From Perognathus longimembris pacificus (taxonomy: Eukaryota > Chordata > Mammalia > Rodentia > Heteromyidae), in NCBI RefSeq assembly GCF_023159225.1, contig NC_063163.1, positions 109,957,885 through 110,021,884 of the forward strand: DNA of 64,000 nucleotides, read 5' to 3'. Shown here piece after piece: positions 12,562-26,888 of this stretch (within the stretch, counting starts at the first letter, position 1; each line of letters opens with the position of its first letter). A program made the translations under genes and the position numbers. Under the pieces are notes generated by a model. It was not told the origin of the DNA. It searched no databases and saw only the letters and a list, made by a program, of their open reading frames with translations.

Positions 12562-13339
12562 ACTTTTTTAAATTATTTTTTTAAAGACAGGTATGGTTAT
12601 GTCATTTCCTTACTTAAAGCTTCCCATTAGCCTGAGGCTGAAAATTGAGTGAAGAAAAAGACTCTCATGACCTGATCTGTGGCCTTTTCAGCCCCCTACC
12701 TGCTAATATTTGTCTCACCTCTCCACAGGACTTAACATTTCTCTCAAATCGCCCCAAGTCTGAGTCATTGCCCCAGTTGTTAACGTCTTCTACCAGAGTG
12801 AGCATTCGAAAGCCAAGCCCTTAAATCCTTTAGGAACATCGATTTTAGTATTTCACCTAACACAGATAACCCTTCACGATTTTACTCCTTCACCCCACAG
12901 TCTCCCAGTCAGCCTCTTTGCACACATCCTTTTCCAAAGCAAATGAATTTCCAGACGCTTAATATTCCTCTTGTTTTTTCTGCTTTAGACACTTTCTTCC
13001 TGCCAGGTGTTTGAGTACCATCACTTTTTAGAAGCCATCTTTAAACACGTTCGCTCCTAGGTCCACAAAGCACCCTTGCGCTGGCTGTGCCGGATTAGTC
13101 TTCTTTTTCCATTCACCTAATCATTATGTTAGGCTTCCTGTGTATAAGGTGATGCCCGGTATGGCTACAACCAAGAATTAACCCGCAAGGAACTTGTGAA
13201 AGCAGGAAGCTGTGTGTTTTGATCCTTATAAAATGGATCTTTAGCTACTGAATTGCTTGTCCTCTAGCACCAGCTTTGGCCAGCCTATTTGCTCTGTTAC
13301 TATAATTGGTTCAATTCGTCCTTAAAATAGTTGTGTTGA

Positions 13340-13445
13340 GTTTATAGACTGGAAAATGAGGTTGACTGTCGTTTACCCAAAATCACAAAGGCCATTAAGT
13401 CTCAAAGACCAGTTGGACAGTTCTAGCCTGTCTGACTGCAGTAAA
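13340..13445 (-). mobile_element. MIR-like remnant
   Basis: Reads as a reverse MIR: GGAAAATGAGG, then TTTACCCAAAATCACAAAGG, then TTCTAGCCTGTCTGACTGCA. Ancient and diverged. Confidence 0.6.
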
Positions 13446-13829
13446 TGAATACATCCACAGACAAAGCATATCATGCTTAGGGAACAGTGCTGTGCTAGTG
13501 GCATTCCTGTCACAAAATGACTATTAATTTAAACATTTCCATGCTCTTAAGTGGGCATGGGCCTTAGGCATAGTGTTATGCATTTATATTTCTTCACCCC
13601 TTACGCTAGTAGATCACTGAAATACGGCCACCAGTGGCAACAGGGAGCTCTTGATATATGCTTTAGCCGCAAGGCAAAGTCAGACTCTTGCTGTCATTTA
13701 GATTTTTAAATTTGTAATCTTTAAGTCAGTTTATATCTATGACTCTAGCAAAAAAAAACAACCTCACTACATCCAAAATTCTAATATGCAAGAGTATATA
13801 ATTAAATAGTAAAGAAGCTTACCAGTATC

Positions 13830-13837
13830 TCACTATA

Positions 13838-13868
<31 letters not shown>

Positions 13869-13890
13869 TACACACTCAGACACACACTCT
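13830..13890. repeat. (TC)n(CA)n compound microsatellite
   Basis: Short TC run followed by an interrupted CA run. Confidence 0.85.
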
Positions 13891-13904
13891 ACAAATACAA
13901 TTCC

Positions 13905-14015
13905 TGCCTCATCCCACAGATAAATAGATTGAGATACAAAGAGACAGTGGTATGTCCACATTTACTTGTCTAGTCAGTTCCAGGAGGGAAACTAGACACG
14001 GTTACCCAATTTTCT
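13905..14015 (-). mobile_element. MIR-like remnant
   Basis: CCCACAGATAAATAGATTGA followed by an AGAGACAGTGG-like stretch matches the usual reverse MIR pattern. Weak. Confidence 0.45.
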
Positions 14016-14199
14016 CTCGCACACATTTGGTTTGTTTTCTTTTTTCCCCAAGTATAATCAACCTAGCGACAATTTTACTCTGTGGACAACAATATTTTAG
14101 GTTTTCCTTTTGTTTCAACTTTTAAGTTTCAACTTTTCTTCACTGAACAGGTCTAAGGTACACCAACCACAGATGCCACAAAAGTGCTTATTCTAAGTT

Positions 14200-14390
14200 A
14201 GGCATGGGTGGCTCACAGCTGTAATATTAGCTCCTCAGATGCTAGCCAAGGCAAGAAAGTTCATGAGATTCTTATCTCCAATTAATCACAGATAAAGCCA
14301 GAAGTGGAGCTGTGCCTCAAGTGGTTGAGCACTAGCCTTGAGCAAAAACACTCAGGGACAGTACCTAGACCCTGACAGCCACAGGCATGC
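14200..14390 (+). mobile_element. B1-Geo SINE with internal deletion
   Basis: B1 start TGGGTGGCTCACAGCTGTAA, shortened middle, then Geo GAAGTGGAGCTGTGCCTCAA. The tail has grown into the adjacent CA repeat. Confidence 0.82.
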
Positions 14391-14397
14391 AAGCACG

Positions 14398-14407
14398 CAT
14401 ACACACA

Positions 14408-14463
<56 letters not shown>
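14398..14463. repeat. (CA)n microsatellite
   Basis: CA run of about 66 bases with one CC slip, at the tail of the preceding SINE. Confidence 0.95.
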
Positions 14464-14464
<1 letters not shown>

Positions 14465-14891
14465 ATACAGTGATACTCTAAGTTCAGTTCTTCAGGGTCT
14501 GATTTTTCAGAGATGATGAGTAGAGATTTGGTGTTCCTTCCGTTCACTGTACCAGAGAGGTCTGGATATGATTTTTCATCCTGTGAAACATAAATGCAAC
14601 ACAGAGCAGAAATGTTATCTCAATCAGATAAAACATTTAATAAGTATTGATGATCTATGATGGGCCTTGTAGGTTAAATATTCATAAAGATAGCTGATCC
14701 CTCTAGTTTTAAACACCCCACCCCAAGAGAGATATACTACAAGTGAAAATTAAAAAGGCCAAATTAAAATGTGAGTTAATCTGGAAAGATCTCTAAGCAT
14801 TGTGAATCTGAACAACGAACTAGGCCATTGCAAGAAGCACAGGTCAGGTCCTTCACACAGCCCAACCTGGGGCATTGTTTGCTTAGTTATT

Positions 14892-14896
<5 letters not shown>

Positions 14897-14934
<38 letters not shown>

Positions 14935-14937
14935 ACA

Positions 14938-14974
<37 letters not shown>
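14897..14974. repeat. (TC)n(CA)n compound microsatellite
   Basis: About 35 bases of TC, a short linker, then about 40 bases of CA. Confidence 0.95.
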
Positions 14975-14976
<2 letters not shown>

Positions 14977-15921
14977 ACTTCATTATTATAATAGTCCCCA
15001 GAACTTCATTTCCTTATTAGTCTCTAGATACAAACGGAAACTAAATGGCCAGCAAAGTAACTGTTTCCAAGGAAACTGCTTTCAGAGTCTTGATCCTATC
15101 AATTTTCTCTATAAAATTATAAGCGAAATACATGAAAAGGGGGAATATTACCTGCTCTGAGACAGACATAGCTAAAAGTAACACAGCCATGTATCGGCCA
15201 TTTTTAAAGCCATAATCAGGCAAGGTAATTTTTCCCTTTACTTTAATGTAGCAACAGAAGGAAATCAGAGAAATGTGGACCATTATTTATTACAAAGACT
15301 TTACATCAGATGATTTTTTTTTTCCTGAAGGCTACAGCCCTGCCTATCTGGCAGCTGTGGTTAATGCTATAAAAGGCAGTTTGGCAGAACTTTCATTTCA
15401 GCCATGACAGAAAGGAAAAAAAAATAATAATAATAATGCCATCAATTAGCAGCTAATGCAATAGTTGAATGACTGTGGCTTTTAGAAAACACTGAAATTA
15501 TTTCCCTGCCTGTGGGTCTGCCCTCTGTTCTGACAAGCAAATGTTCAACTGACATTTTAGTAGCTAGATATTGATAGACAGTGTTTTTCCATTTCCAAGA
15601 CACAAATGTGTTTTCTGGTGTCTACTTTATTTCTCAGTGAAATGAGAATGTTACTGATGAGCTATCAAATTAGCGGGCACAAAAGAGGCATGAAATAAAT
15701 ATTTGCGGAGTGAATTAATTAATAATTACTGTCAATTAGTGAATTCCAACCAAATGGGCCAGATATTTGATTACCATTGTCATTTTGCATGTGGAAAACC
15801 TAAGATTAGGAAGTAACAGAGGTAGGTCTTAGAACCTGGATTTTGTTTTTTTTTTATTGTGTAGTATCATCTTGTCTTACCTGGGCATGCTGTGGTGATT
15901 AATAAAATTAAATGCTCAAAA

Positions 15922-16034
15922 ACCGGAAGTGGCACTATGGCTCAAGTGGTAGAGCTCTAGCCTTGAGCACAAAAAGGCTCAGGGACAGTGCCCAGGCCCT
16001 GAGTTCAAGCCCCACAGCTGACAACAACAACAAC

Positions 16035-16068
<34 letters not shown>
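15922..16068 (+). mobile_element. Solitary Geo monomer with CAA/CA tail
   Basis: Only the right half is present (GAAGTGGCACTATGGCTCAA to TTCAAGCCCCACAGCTGAC). A CAA then CA microsatellite tail follows. Confidence 0.85.
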
Positions 16069-16070
<2 letters not shown>

Positions 16071-16179
16071 TACACAGGATCATAAAGAGGCAAAGGCACA
16101 CTCAAAGTCAATTCATGAAGTTGTAATTTGACTTTATTATGTATTTGCTAGGTACATTGAAAAGTTATGCAGCCGCAGT

Positions 16180-16452
16180 TTTTTGTTTATTTTTTGATGG
16201 TACTGGGGTTGAATTCAAAGCCTCACTGTTGCTAAGTGAGGACCCTTTCACGAGTTGGGGGGTAAAGACTCCTTTTCTGTTGGGATTGCCCTGCTTCCTT
16301 TGCAGCTGTAATGATGTGTCCACCACCACACACAGCCAAGACATGCCACGGGGTCTTGCTAACTTTTTGCGCAGGCTGGGCTCAAATTGCTGTCTTCCCA
16401 TCCTTACCTCCCCAACAGCTAAATGTATGAGCAAGCGCCATCCTATCTAGGC
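16180..16452 (-). mobile_element. Old ID/B1 composite SINE, antisense
   Basis: Reverse ID-like part (GATGGTACTGGGGTTGAATT) followed by reverse B1-like sequence (GCAGGCTGGGCTCAAATTGC to GCAAGCGCCATCCTATCTAG). The order resembles B4-type dimers. Heavily diverged. Confidence 0.55.
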
Positions 16453-16831
16453 TTGGTTTCAGTTTTCTTGAGATTAATAATAAAATCTTTCTCATAACCT
16501 CATGATGGCTAAACTCCTTAGATAATCTGTGGGATGTGCTTAGCACAGTTTCTGTCACATAATAAATCCAGCTTCAGTATTGGCTGTAAATTCACATACG
16601 TAGGCCTCCCAGCAACCATTTTCCTTAGTCTATTGAACAGACTGACACATTTCTTCTTAGATAAAGTGATGTACACATATGGACTAGGAAAGCAATCTTC
16701 CTCATTATCCAAAAATGAAATAAATTAGGTAACAATAAAACTGGAAGTTTCTAGAAGCATGGCTGAGATCTTCAAACCTATCTTCCCTGCTTTCTACTCC
16801 AGCTGTAGGGTTACTGCAGCAAATTAAACTG

Positions 16832-16898
<67 letters not shown>
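16832..16898. repeat. (CA)n(GA)n compound microsatellite
   Basis: CA run of about 32 bases joined directly to a GA run of about 35 bases. Confidence 0.95.
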
Positions 16899-16901
<3 letters not shown>

Positions 16902-17135
16902 CTTTCCATGTTACCTCAGAAAAACTAGAACATCTGCACAAATAGGAAAGCAATTACTGAAGCCACAAACTTGTGGGGTTAGGGTGTACATAAACAGTTC
17001 ACTCTTCTCAGAGCTAATAACTTTGTTAATTTACTTCCTTAATAGACTTTTTACTTCCTTAATAGACTAAAAGACCCTGTTCTTGCATTTAGTGTGTCGT
17101 TTTATAAAGCACTTTAAAGGATTAGTGTAAAAATA

Positions 17136-17322
17136 GGGATGTTTGCAAAAGAAACGAAAGGAAGGAAAGAAGGAGGGAGGAGAGGGAGGCAGAGAGAAGA
17201 AAGAAAGAGGGAAGGAAGGAGGAGAGGAGGAGGGAGGAGGGGAGGAGGAAGAAGAAAAAGAGGCAGAAATAAGGGAGGGAGGGAAAGAAGAAAGGGTGGA
17301 AAGGAAGAGGGGAGGGAAAGAA
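17136..17322 (+). repeat. Purine-rich tract
   Basis: About 185 bases of GGAA, GGAG and GAAG units with very few pyrimidines. The apparent reading frames on both strands are low-complexity artefacts. Confidence 0.9.
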
Positions 17323-17669
17323 CGTAATAGGTACACAGATAGATACTAGAGATAAATAGCTGGGCTGGTAGGCAGATAGATAATTTTGAAACCCAGGATA
17401 CAACCTCTAGTCCAAGTGAAATTATACCCCTGATAAATGTTCCCTCCCAGGTTCTTCATCCTACTTGGTGGGAACCATCATGTTCACATTCTCTCTCTCC
17501 CTTCTTTACCGCTTTCTCTTGCACCGTCGTCACATCCCATAATTCCGAGGCTGTTATGAATATCAAAGGTTTTACCCTCTCCAGCTCAAATGACTAGCTC
17601 TTCACTATTGGGTCACTGAATAATTAAACAAAAACCCCTTAAAATGTTTCTCACCCATTACAGGTTCAG

Positions 17670-17671
<2 letters not shown>

Positions 17672-17718
<47 letters not shown>

Positions 17719-17760
17719 ATATATGTATATATATACCTATATATATATGCATATATATCC
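17672..17760. repeat. (AT)n(GT)n(AT)n microsatellite
   Basis: Alternating purine-pyrimidine tract of about 90 bases, 270 bases upstream of exon 6. It can adopt Z-DNA or cruciform structure. Confidence 0.92.
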
Positions 17761-18027
17761 TCATATGTCAGAATCCCCTTCATAGAATACACATTTGTGT
17801 ATACCTGTATCCAAAAGTAATTGTGTCCTCAGCAGGTATGAAAATATTTATACTGAATTTTGAATGACAGAATTTTGAAGCTACAATGGCAGTTTCCTTC
17901 CTCTCTCAAGCTATGGTTCAATTAAAAATCTATGTGGATGTACAGATGGATCAATACCTTCTTATTGTTAAAAAGGTAAAATATTGAATGCACTAAGTTG
18001 AGCAACTTTCCATATTGATTTTCATAG

Positions 18028-18216
<189 letters not shown>

Positions 18217-18448
18217 TAATTTTTTTTAATTTAAGACAGAAAGTTCATTATTGAGTCTTTCTAAAAACATTTTGCCACATAAATGGCAGCCTGGGAAACT
18301 ATACAAATATTGAATCATTTCTAAAGTTCTATTCTTAAGAATTAGAGTAAGAAATATTAACTCAAGCAGTTTATTATTATTATGACTTCACCTATGAACT
18401 TTCCTCATGAAATTTCATGATGGTGATGGTAAAAAAAAAAAAAAATGT

Positions 18449-18655
18449 TGGCCAGGTGCTAGTGACTCACACCTATAATTCTAGCTACTCAGGAGGCTAA
18501 AATCCCAAGATCATGGTTCAAGGCTCACCCAGGCAGGAAAACCTGTGAGACTTTTATCGCTGATGAACTACCAAAAACCAAAAAGTGGATCTGTGGCTCA
18601 AGCACTGGCCTTGAGTCAAAAAGCTCGGGGACAGCACCAGGCCCTCACAGCAGAG
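18449..18655 (+). mobile_element. B1-Geo SINE
   Basis: B1 head CCAGGTGCTAGTGACTCACA, then a Geo half with ATCTGTGGCTCAAGCACTGG. It has a small deletion in Geo and a truncated end. Confidence 0.85.
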
Positions 18656-18846
18656 CGCGGAAGACTCACCATTCACTGCCAGGGACACTCATGAGGAGTT
18701 CTAAGACAATTAAGGCCTAGTAGGCCAAGGTCTCAGCTATTTCATTTCCTAATTATAAAATAATTTTATATTCTGTAGATATTATTACATTTTCACTACA
18801 GCAATTTTATATTCTTACTATTATATATACATGCATACGTATATAT

Positions 18847-18884
18847 AGGTATATATGTGTATATGTATATACACATATATACCT
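18847..18884. repeat. Perfect inverted repeat, AT/GT-rich
   Basis: Two perfect 16-bp arms (AGGTATATATGTGTAT and its reverse complement) enclose the 6-base centre ATGTAT. Wider AT-rich alternation surrounds it. Confidence 0.9.
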
Positions 18885-19155
18885 GTATCTTCTTACTATG
18901 ACAGTTTCTCCTTTCTGGTATGAATGGACAGCTAGCCTATGGAAACAAAGAATTTTAAATTAAAACATTCATTGGATGTCCACTAGATTTTGTATATGCA
19001 TACATGTAAGATATTAAACAGGTGTATTAGTCGCCATCTTGGAGTCAACGAACAGGCATATGGGCTACCAAGCGTATCTAATTTTCCAATCTCCTTTGTG
19101 TGGCTTCCAACTACACTAGTCTATGCTACAACTTTGAAAAAAAATACTTAAATAG

Positions 19156-19351
19156 GGCTGGGAATGTGGCTTACCAGTAGAGTGCTTGACTAGTATGCAC
19201 AAAGCCCTGGGTTCCATTGCTCAGCACCACATCTATAGAAAAAGCCAGAAGTGGTGCTGTGGCTCAAGAGGTAGAGTGCTAGCCTTGAGCAAAAAGAGGC
19301 CAGGGACAGTGCTCAGGCCCTGAGTCCCAAGCCCCAGGACTGGCAAAAAAA
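19156..19351 (+). mobile_element. IDL-Geo SINE
   Basis: Starts GGGCTGGGAATGTGGCTTAC and ends CCCCAGGACTGGC plus A tail. Apparent short target duplication TTAAATAG on each side. The ID half (ACTAGTATGCACAAAGCCCT) is closer to classical rodent ID than in the young copies. Confidence 0.92.
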
Positions 19352-19975
19352 ATTAAATAGTGTTTTTAAATGTTTTAAAAAATAAACGTAACTCATTACA
19401 AAATCTACTTACGGTAATTCTATCTCACTAGTAGACCTATTTATATTTATTTCAGATTCACAGTGTTTCAAAACACAGTTTTATTATATACTATAATGTA
19501 AATTGCAATATATATTTATATATTATATATCTACATTTAATTATGTGTAAATATATATTACATAATAATGTACTTATATAAATTATATCATATGGATATA
19601 ATTTTCACAGCCCCTTTTTACATGATTTGTGGCACTTGGAAGCCATTTAATATATAATCTGTTTTCATTATTTGTAGTAGTTATGATTTGTAAAACTTCC
19701 TCAAGGGCTAAATGAGCAAGTATTAAACCATTGCACTTAGGGCATACATCAGTCTCATTTCTGTGAGCCGCTAGTCACTGCTTTTTGTCAACCAGTCAAT
19801 GCATACTCTTGTAGATGTGTATGCTTCTATTTAAGGAAGTCCTTTTTTTCATATATTATTGGCTCATTAATGCTGACCTCATAGTCAGCTACTCTATCAC
19901 TCGAACATGAATGAAACTTATTAACAAACTTGGTTACTCCATAATACACATCAGAGTTTAGAAACATTCAATAGA

Positions 19976-20210
19976 GCCAGGCACCAGTGGCTCACACCTG
20001 TAATCCTAGCTACTCATAAGGCTAAGATCTGAGGATCACAGTTCAAAGCCAGCCCAGGCAGGAAAGCCCATGAGACTCTTATCTCCTTTGAACCACCAGA
20101 AAACCAGAAGTGGCACTGTGGTTCAAGTAGTAGAGCGTTAGCCTTGAACTGTAGAGCTCCAGGATAGTGCCCAGGCTCTGGGTTCAAGCCTCAGGACCAA
20201 CAAAAAAGAA
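19976..20210 (+). mobile_element. B1-Geo SINE
   Basis: Full-length: GCCAGGCACCAGTGGCTCAC head and Geo GAAGTGGCACTGTGGTTCAA. Flanked by similar GAAACATTCAATAG / GAAATATTCAATAG duplications. Confidence 0.92.
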
Positions 20211-21044
20211 AACAGAAACAGAAATATTCAATAGAAATGTTAGCAGTCAACACTGTGTTTGGAAGCCATTTAAAACAGTAGATCATCAGAGGAAAAAAGC
20301 AGGAGTGGAGAAAACAGCACTAAAGTAACCACCAAAAAAAGGATACTTGTTTACAGCATGACATCAGAAACAGGAAGATAGTGTTCCCTTTCTGATACTG
20401 CATATTGGATGACTCCAATTTTTCACCAGTGTGTCCACAAACAACAGCAAAAGTACCCCCCTAAGTGTTGATTGGCAGTCACACACACATACAAAATATT
20501 AGCAAGAAGGCAAGTTTAAAAGCACAGTGTCCACGAGTGATGATTGATCATAAACACATAAATTGCACTTCACTTATTTAGTATTTCAACCAAGACTCAA
20601 AGCATGGTTTTGCATCCTATCACTTCCCTGCTTTTAAAACACAATAAAAAGGTCCTCTATAATCCAGGGTAATCGGTCCTTATAGTGTCGAGACCCCAGC
20701 TCCCTTTCTCTGGCTGTAGCTACAGCACTGTGTCACTTGTCAGATGCTGGCCTTTCATGTCCACAGTCTTTCACTTCCTTCCCACCTGTCCCCATCCAAG
20801 CATATCCAAAGTCTACCTTCAGTTCCACTCTATGAGACTTTGTCTTATTCCACCAATAAACACAAACTTCCCTCTTTTATACTATTTAGGATCTTTGATG
20901 ATGCTATTCTCACTGAGGATTTCATAGAATTTTTTGGATATGTATTTCATATGTGTAGGGCCATGATTGGTTGTCTACTACTCAGCTTTCAACTATACTT
21001 GTGAGTCTGGGCCAGTATCCAAACACAGTTCTCAAAGCATTCTT

Positions 21045-21195
21045 AGATGTGTGCTATAGAACTTCATCCTCACAATGACTACAGTAGGTAGTTATTATCT
21101 TGTTTATTTTTTTATTGTGCTGGGTCTTACATTCCATAGCTAAGGAACCTATTCCCCATTCCTGTAATGTACCAGTAGCACAATTTGAATTTATC
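21045..21195 (-). mobile_element. MIR-like remnant
   Basis: ACTTCATCCTCACAATGACT followed by GTAGGTAGTTATTATCTTG matches the reverse MIR/L2-type pattern. Diverged. Confidence 0.5.
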
Positions 21196-23035
21196 TCAAT
21201 TCTTTCTTCTCAAATTGCGAGTCTTTCTCCCGTGCTCTATGATTTCATCCATCTTTATTCTACCATGCTACTGCTCTGAGCGACAGAACTCATGGCTCCA
21301 TTCATTGTGCAGAATAATGAGTGATTCCAGAGCAAGATGTAGTTTCACCCTGCTATAAAATGCAACATTTCTCTAATCAGGATTTTCTCAGTGTTATCTA
21401 GAGGTGTGCCTGTAAATATAGTTTGCTGGTCTGTAACACAATAAGGCACGTGGGAAAGACTGAAAGCCTTTGAAAAGGTAATCAATTTAAACAACTACTT
21501 CATTCAATCTGTCAGCAATATGACTTGTCAAATTCTACACGGCCTTTGCTGCTGTGGATACAGGTGTCCTTTGCTCAGCCTCACTGTTTGATACCACTTC
21601 TTTTGTTTTAGTTCACTTATTTCACAAAGATGGATGGACTTTTTAAACCATAGCCAAGTGCATTCACTTTGGTGCCATCTCTTCTTAGCTTGTTTGTCCC
21701 TAATGAAATGTCAACAACATTTTTCTTTTATCCTCCCTTGATCCTGAAATACTAGCATTGCATTTATCTTTTGCCTTTTATACCTTTACCAAACTTCACT
21801 CTGCTTATTTTCAGTCTGCTTTCTTTCTTGGTGATGATTTGATGGTTTGCTATACTTAAATATTTGTTGGTTCAAGCAGTAAAGAAAGTAAATATGTGTG
21901 GGTGTGTGTACATGTGTGTACATATATATACAAAGATATTTGTCTATCTTTAGTGTATCTTTCGACTACTCTATCCCAATTGTGAGGGATGAGGTTTGTC
22001 CTTAAACCTGCTCTACTACGCCCTGGTAATGCCCTGGGGTGGGGGGGGGGTACAGATCAAGGCCCTTCTACTACAAGCTTATAGTTAAGTCTTGTATTAT
22101 TGAAATGTTCTGTCTTAGAATTTATGAAATATTCCATACTCTATCTATACCAGCGTTTTTCTCCTCTTTGGAATGCTACTAATTATAATGACGATACTGC
22201 ATACATTTATTTTCCACAATTGATGTTTCAAGTGAGTTTTCTTCATTAGCAAGCAGAAAATCTAAGAAACCATCCTCCACTTTTCATAGCACAAACTTAC
22301 CCCTCATATAAGTGCAGAACAATTATTGTATAGTCCTACAGGACACAGTAGAGTCTGTGCTGATTAGTACTGCCATGCTTCAAGAAGTTCCTGACCTATT
22401 TCCCATGTGTTCAGTAATTTGCTAACCACACTGTCTCAGAAGGAAGTCCCAGATTCTGCTTTCCTGTCTGCCCTTTCTCACTTCCCCTCTTACCTTCATC
22501 ACCTTTTCCTGGAGCTCCCTATTTGCTCAAAAAGAAGCATACAGCGGTCCCCATCAACATTCCATATCTTCACTTTGATCCTAAGTTGCATTGGAGGTAA
22601 CTGAATGATTGACTCTCCCCTGCACACTCATGTGTGATGTATTCATTCTTTTTAGCTCTGTGAGTGCATTCACTTGTATAAGTGAATGAATGTTATTTCT
22701 GGCATGATACTTCTGAATAGCAATATGCAAACCCACTAATTCTTCTGAGAGTCTGAACAATGAAATACACTTGGAATCAGTAAGTATAAATGAAATCTCA
22801 AGTATTCCCAGTAGGCATTTTGCAGAAGGAAAAGAATAAGAGAGCCCAAGCTCTCCAGAGAGCCAGCCCTGCCATAGACAGCTAGACACTGTACCCATGC
22901 TGCACACAGTATTACACACTTGGACACCACATAAAGACTTTACCTGAGTGATCTCTTTCTTCTCCTGACTAATAGACACCTGTCATTACAATACGTATTT
23001 TGTTCAAAGTGTTTTCTCCTTTTAAGACTAAGATG

Positions 23036-23255
23036 AAGCTGGGTGCGGGAACTCACATCTGTAATCCCAGCTACTTGGGAGGCTGAGGTCTGAGGATCAT
23101 AGTTCAAAGCCAAACCTGGACAAGAAAGTTCATGAGACTCTTATCTCTAATTAACCACTGAAAGCTGGAAGTGGCTCCAGAGGAAAAGAACTCAGGGACA
23201 GTGTCCAGGTCCTGAGTTCAGGCCCCAGGACTGTCAGAAGAAAAAAAATCCAGAT
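23036..23255 (+). mobile_element. B1-Geo SINE
   Basis: Head GCTGGGTGCGGGAACTCACA, CCCAGCTACTTGGGAGGCTG. The Geo half has lost its first segment and ends GTTCAGGCCCCAGGACTGTC. It lies about 190 bases upstream of exon 7. Confidence 0.9.
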
Positions 23256-23448
23256 GAAAGGATTTCGTATACTTTTTTTTATATTCAAGTGAGAATAGAA
23301 ATTTCTGACTATAGAGTAAAATAATTATTAATACTCTAAGTGCCCTTCAGAGGAAGTAGTCTTTTTGCCCTATACCCGCAGAGAACCCAGAGTGCTCCAG
23401 TGTTGGATAAGATGCACATTCACCTTATAATCATTTTTGCTTCATTAG

Positions 23449-25142
<1,694 letters not shown>

Positions 25143-25370
25143 TGAATTAAGTTCTCGTGTCATATAGCTGATATTAAATGATGTACTAAAGCTGAAACTT
25201 CTTCTAATTTACACATTACCAACACCTTCTATCTGTAATGGAAGCATTATGGCTGGGGGAGGGTGCTTAGCAAAAAGGTTTCACAGGAAGGAGAGGTAGG
25301 AGGATTACATTCTTACATTCCAGAGTTTTCTCAAGGCAAAAGCACAATACTCTAAATAACTAAAGTAAAA

Positions 25371-25465
25371 AAGGGCTAAGGGCATAGCTCAAGTAGTGGA
25401 GCACTTGACTAGCAAAGGTGAGGCCCTTAATTTAAAACTTAGAGCAAGCAAGAAGAAAAGAGAAG
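25371..25465 (+). mobile_element. ID-like SINE monomer
   Basis: GGGCTAAGGGCATAGCTCAA, AGCACTTGACTAGCAAAGGT, GAGGCCC: an ID-type tRNA-Ala-derived monomer without a Geo half, with a degenerate end. Confidence 0.7.
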
Positions 25466-25819
25466 TACCACAAAACTACTGTGCAAAAAAAAATCAAAAT
25501 ACAGTAAAGAGACAAAAGGACTTCTGTTTATCATTTGTGAAGCCATTAGAGAGGACAAGAAAAACAACCTTCCTAACATCTAAAGCATGCTTCAAACAAT
25601 GCAACTGTACATCCCCACCATAAACATTGGCCCTAAGCATCTTACAATGAACATGGCGGATTTTTACCCTTCCTTTTCTGTAGAATTTACAGGGATTCAA
25701 GAAGAAAAAAAAAATGTTGTTTAAATTAGCCTTATCTAAGAACTTTTTCAGCACTTGGTTGTTCAAAGAATTCTTTCCAAAATATGCTCTGCTGCTTGAA
25801 TGTCATAATGATAGCTACA

Positions 25820-25940
25820 ATTTATGAAATTCCTGCTATGCCTCAGTACTGGTCTTGAAGTTTTGCATAATTGAATCTCTTGTAATAAGCCTATGATTTG
25901 AATATTATTAGATTCTTCCCTTTGCTTCAAAGGAGAAAAT
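25820..25940 (-). mobile_element. MIR/L2-like remnant
   Basis: TTTATGAAATTCCTGCTATG, CAGTACTGGTCTTGAAG and AATAAGCCTATGATTTGAAT fit the reverse L2/MIR consensus loosely. Confidence 0.45.
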
Positions 25941-26069
25941 TATGTCTAAAGCCTGTGAGAAAACAAAGACTTTAGTTCAGTGTCAAGAGCTTTCAATTAT
26001 CAAGCCTTGCCAGAGTAGAGTCTGCTCTGGGTGGAATTTATTTTCTAGTAAGGTAGATCATACTCACAT

Positions 26070-26110
26070 GAGAGAGAGAGGAGAGGGAGGAAGAGAGAGA
26101 GGCAGGGAGG

Positions 26111-26147
<37 letters not shown>
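26070..26147 (+). repeat. (GA)n-rich tract
   Basis: GA and GGGA units, about 78 bases, adjoining the tail end of an antisense SINE. Confidence 0.9.
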
Positions 26148-26148
<1 letters not shown>

Positions 26149-26381
26149 AAGTCCTAAGACTTGAACTCAGGGCCTGAGTACTGTGGCTGAGCTTTTAAGC
26201 TCAAGGTTACCCAGCCTTCTACCACTTGAGCCTCAGCTCCACTTTCAGCTTTTTGATGGATTTTGGAGTTTGAAGGCTCGCTGACTTTCTTGCCTAGGCT
26301 GGCTTCGAGCTGTGAATCCTCAAATCTTGGCCTCCTGAGTAGAAAGGATTATAGGTGTGAGCCACCGGTGCCCAGTCAAGA
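26148..26381 (-). mobile_element. B1-Geo SINE, antisense
   Basis: Reverse Geo (AGACTTGAACTCAGGGCCTG) then reverse B1 (CTTGCCTAGGCTGGCTTCGA to AGGTGTGAGCCACCGGTGCC). Confidence 0.9.
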
Positions 26382-26888
26382 GGTTGAATTCATAAAGGAA
26401 GATCACTTGCTGTTGAAGAAGGAACATCAGGCAGGAGACATGGAAAGGGTGGGGCTCAGGATTAGCCACGAAATTGGAGTGGATAGGTGGAGCAGGACAG
26501 GGTAATAGCTGGAAGAAGACGGGAAGCAGCATTGTTAAAGTTGACTCAGCACAGAGGCGTTCTCTGCTGTAATTTGCCATCATGCAGAAGTGTTTCTGCA
26601 CCTGTATTTTATGGCACAACCATGAACGCCATCCACCTTGCCAGCCTGTGGATGGCATGTGTGCAGGCTGCTAGCTAATCTCCCAAGACATTGAATCTGT
26701 TTTCCTCACATCGGTTAGGCAGGCAAACTGTACCCCACAAGAAGCTTCTCGAAGCAAAACAAGGATACACATTTCCAAGAAGAAACTCACTGGCTCCTGT
26801 GAGTATCTACTCTACCCACTCTGCTTGCCCACTGCCAGCAAAAGAAAGCAAACCATTCATCTATGGAATTGACAGAATACTCTTGGCT

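Larger units (their letters stand above)
9442..18027 (+). other. GRIA4: Intron 5
   Basis: 8,586 bases with GT and AG ends. It contains B1-Geo and IDL-Geo SINEs, a possible older ID/B1 composite, several CA, TC, GA and AT microsatellites, a purine tract at 17136-17322 and MIR-like remnants near 13340 and 13910. No further exon was recognised. Confidence 0.9.

Noticed and set aside
17067..17403. Several overlapping frames on both strands
   Set aside because: Low-complexity purine/pyrimidine tract with no codon-like pattern.
22581..22979. 132-codon antisense open frame, the longest outside repeats
   Set aside because: No recognised domain, no splice or promoter context, and ordinary intronic composition. 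Length alone is not convincing in 64 kb.
25371..25465. Possible functional tRNA gene
   Set aside because: It has ID-like promoter box remnants but no complete cloverleaf; classed as a SINE monomer.
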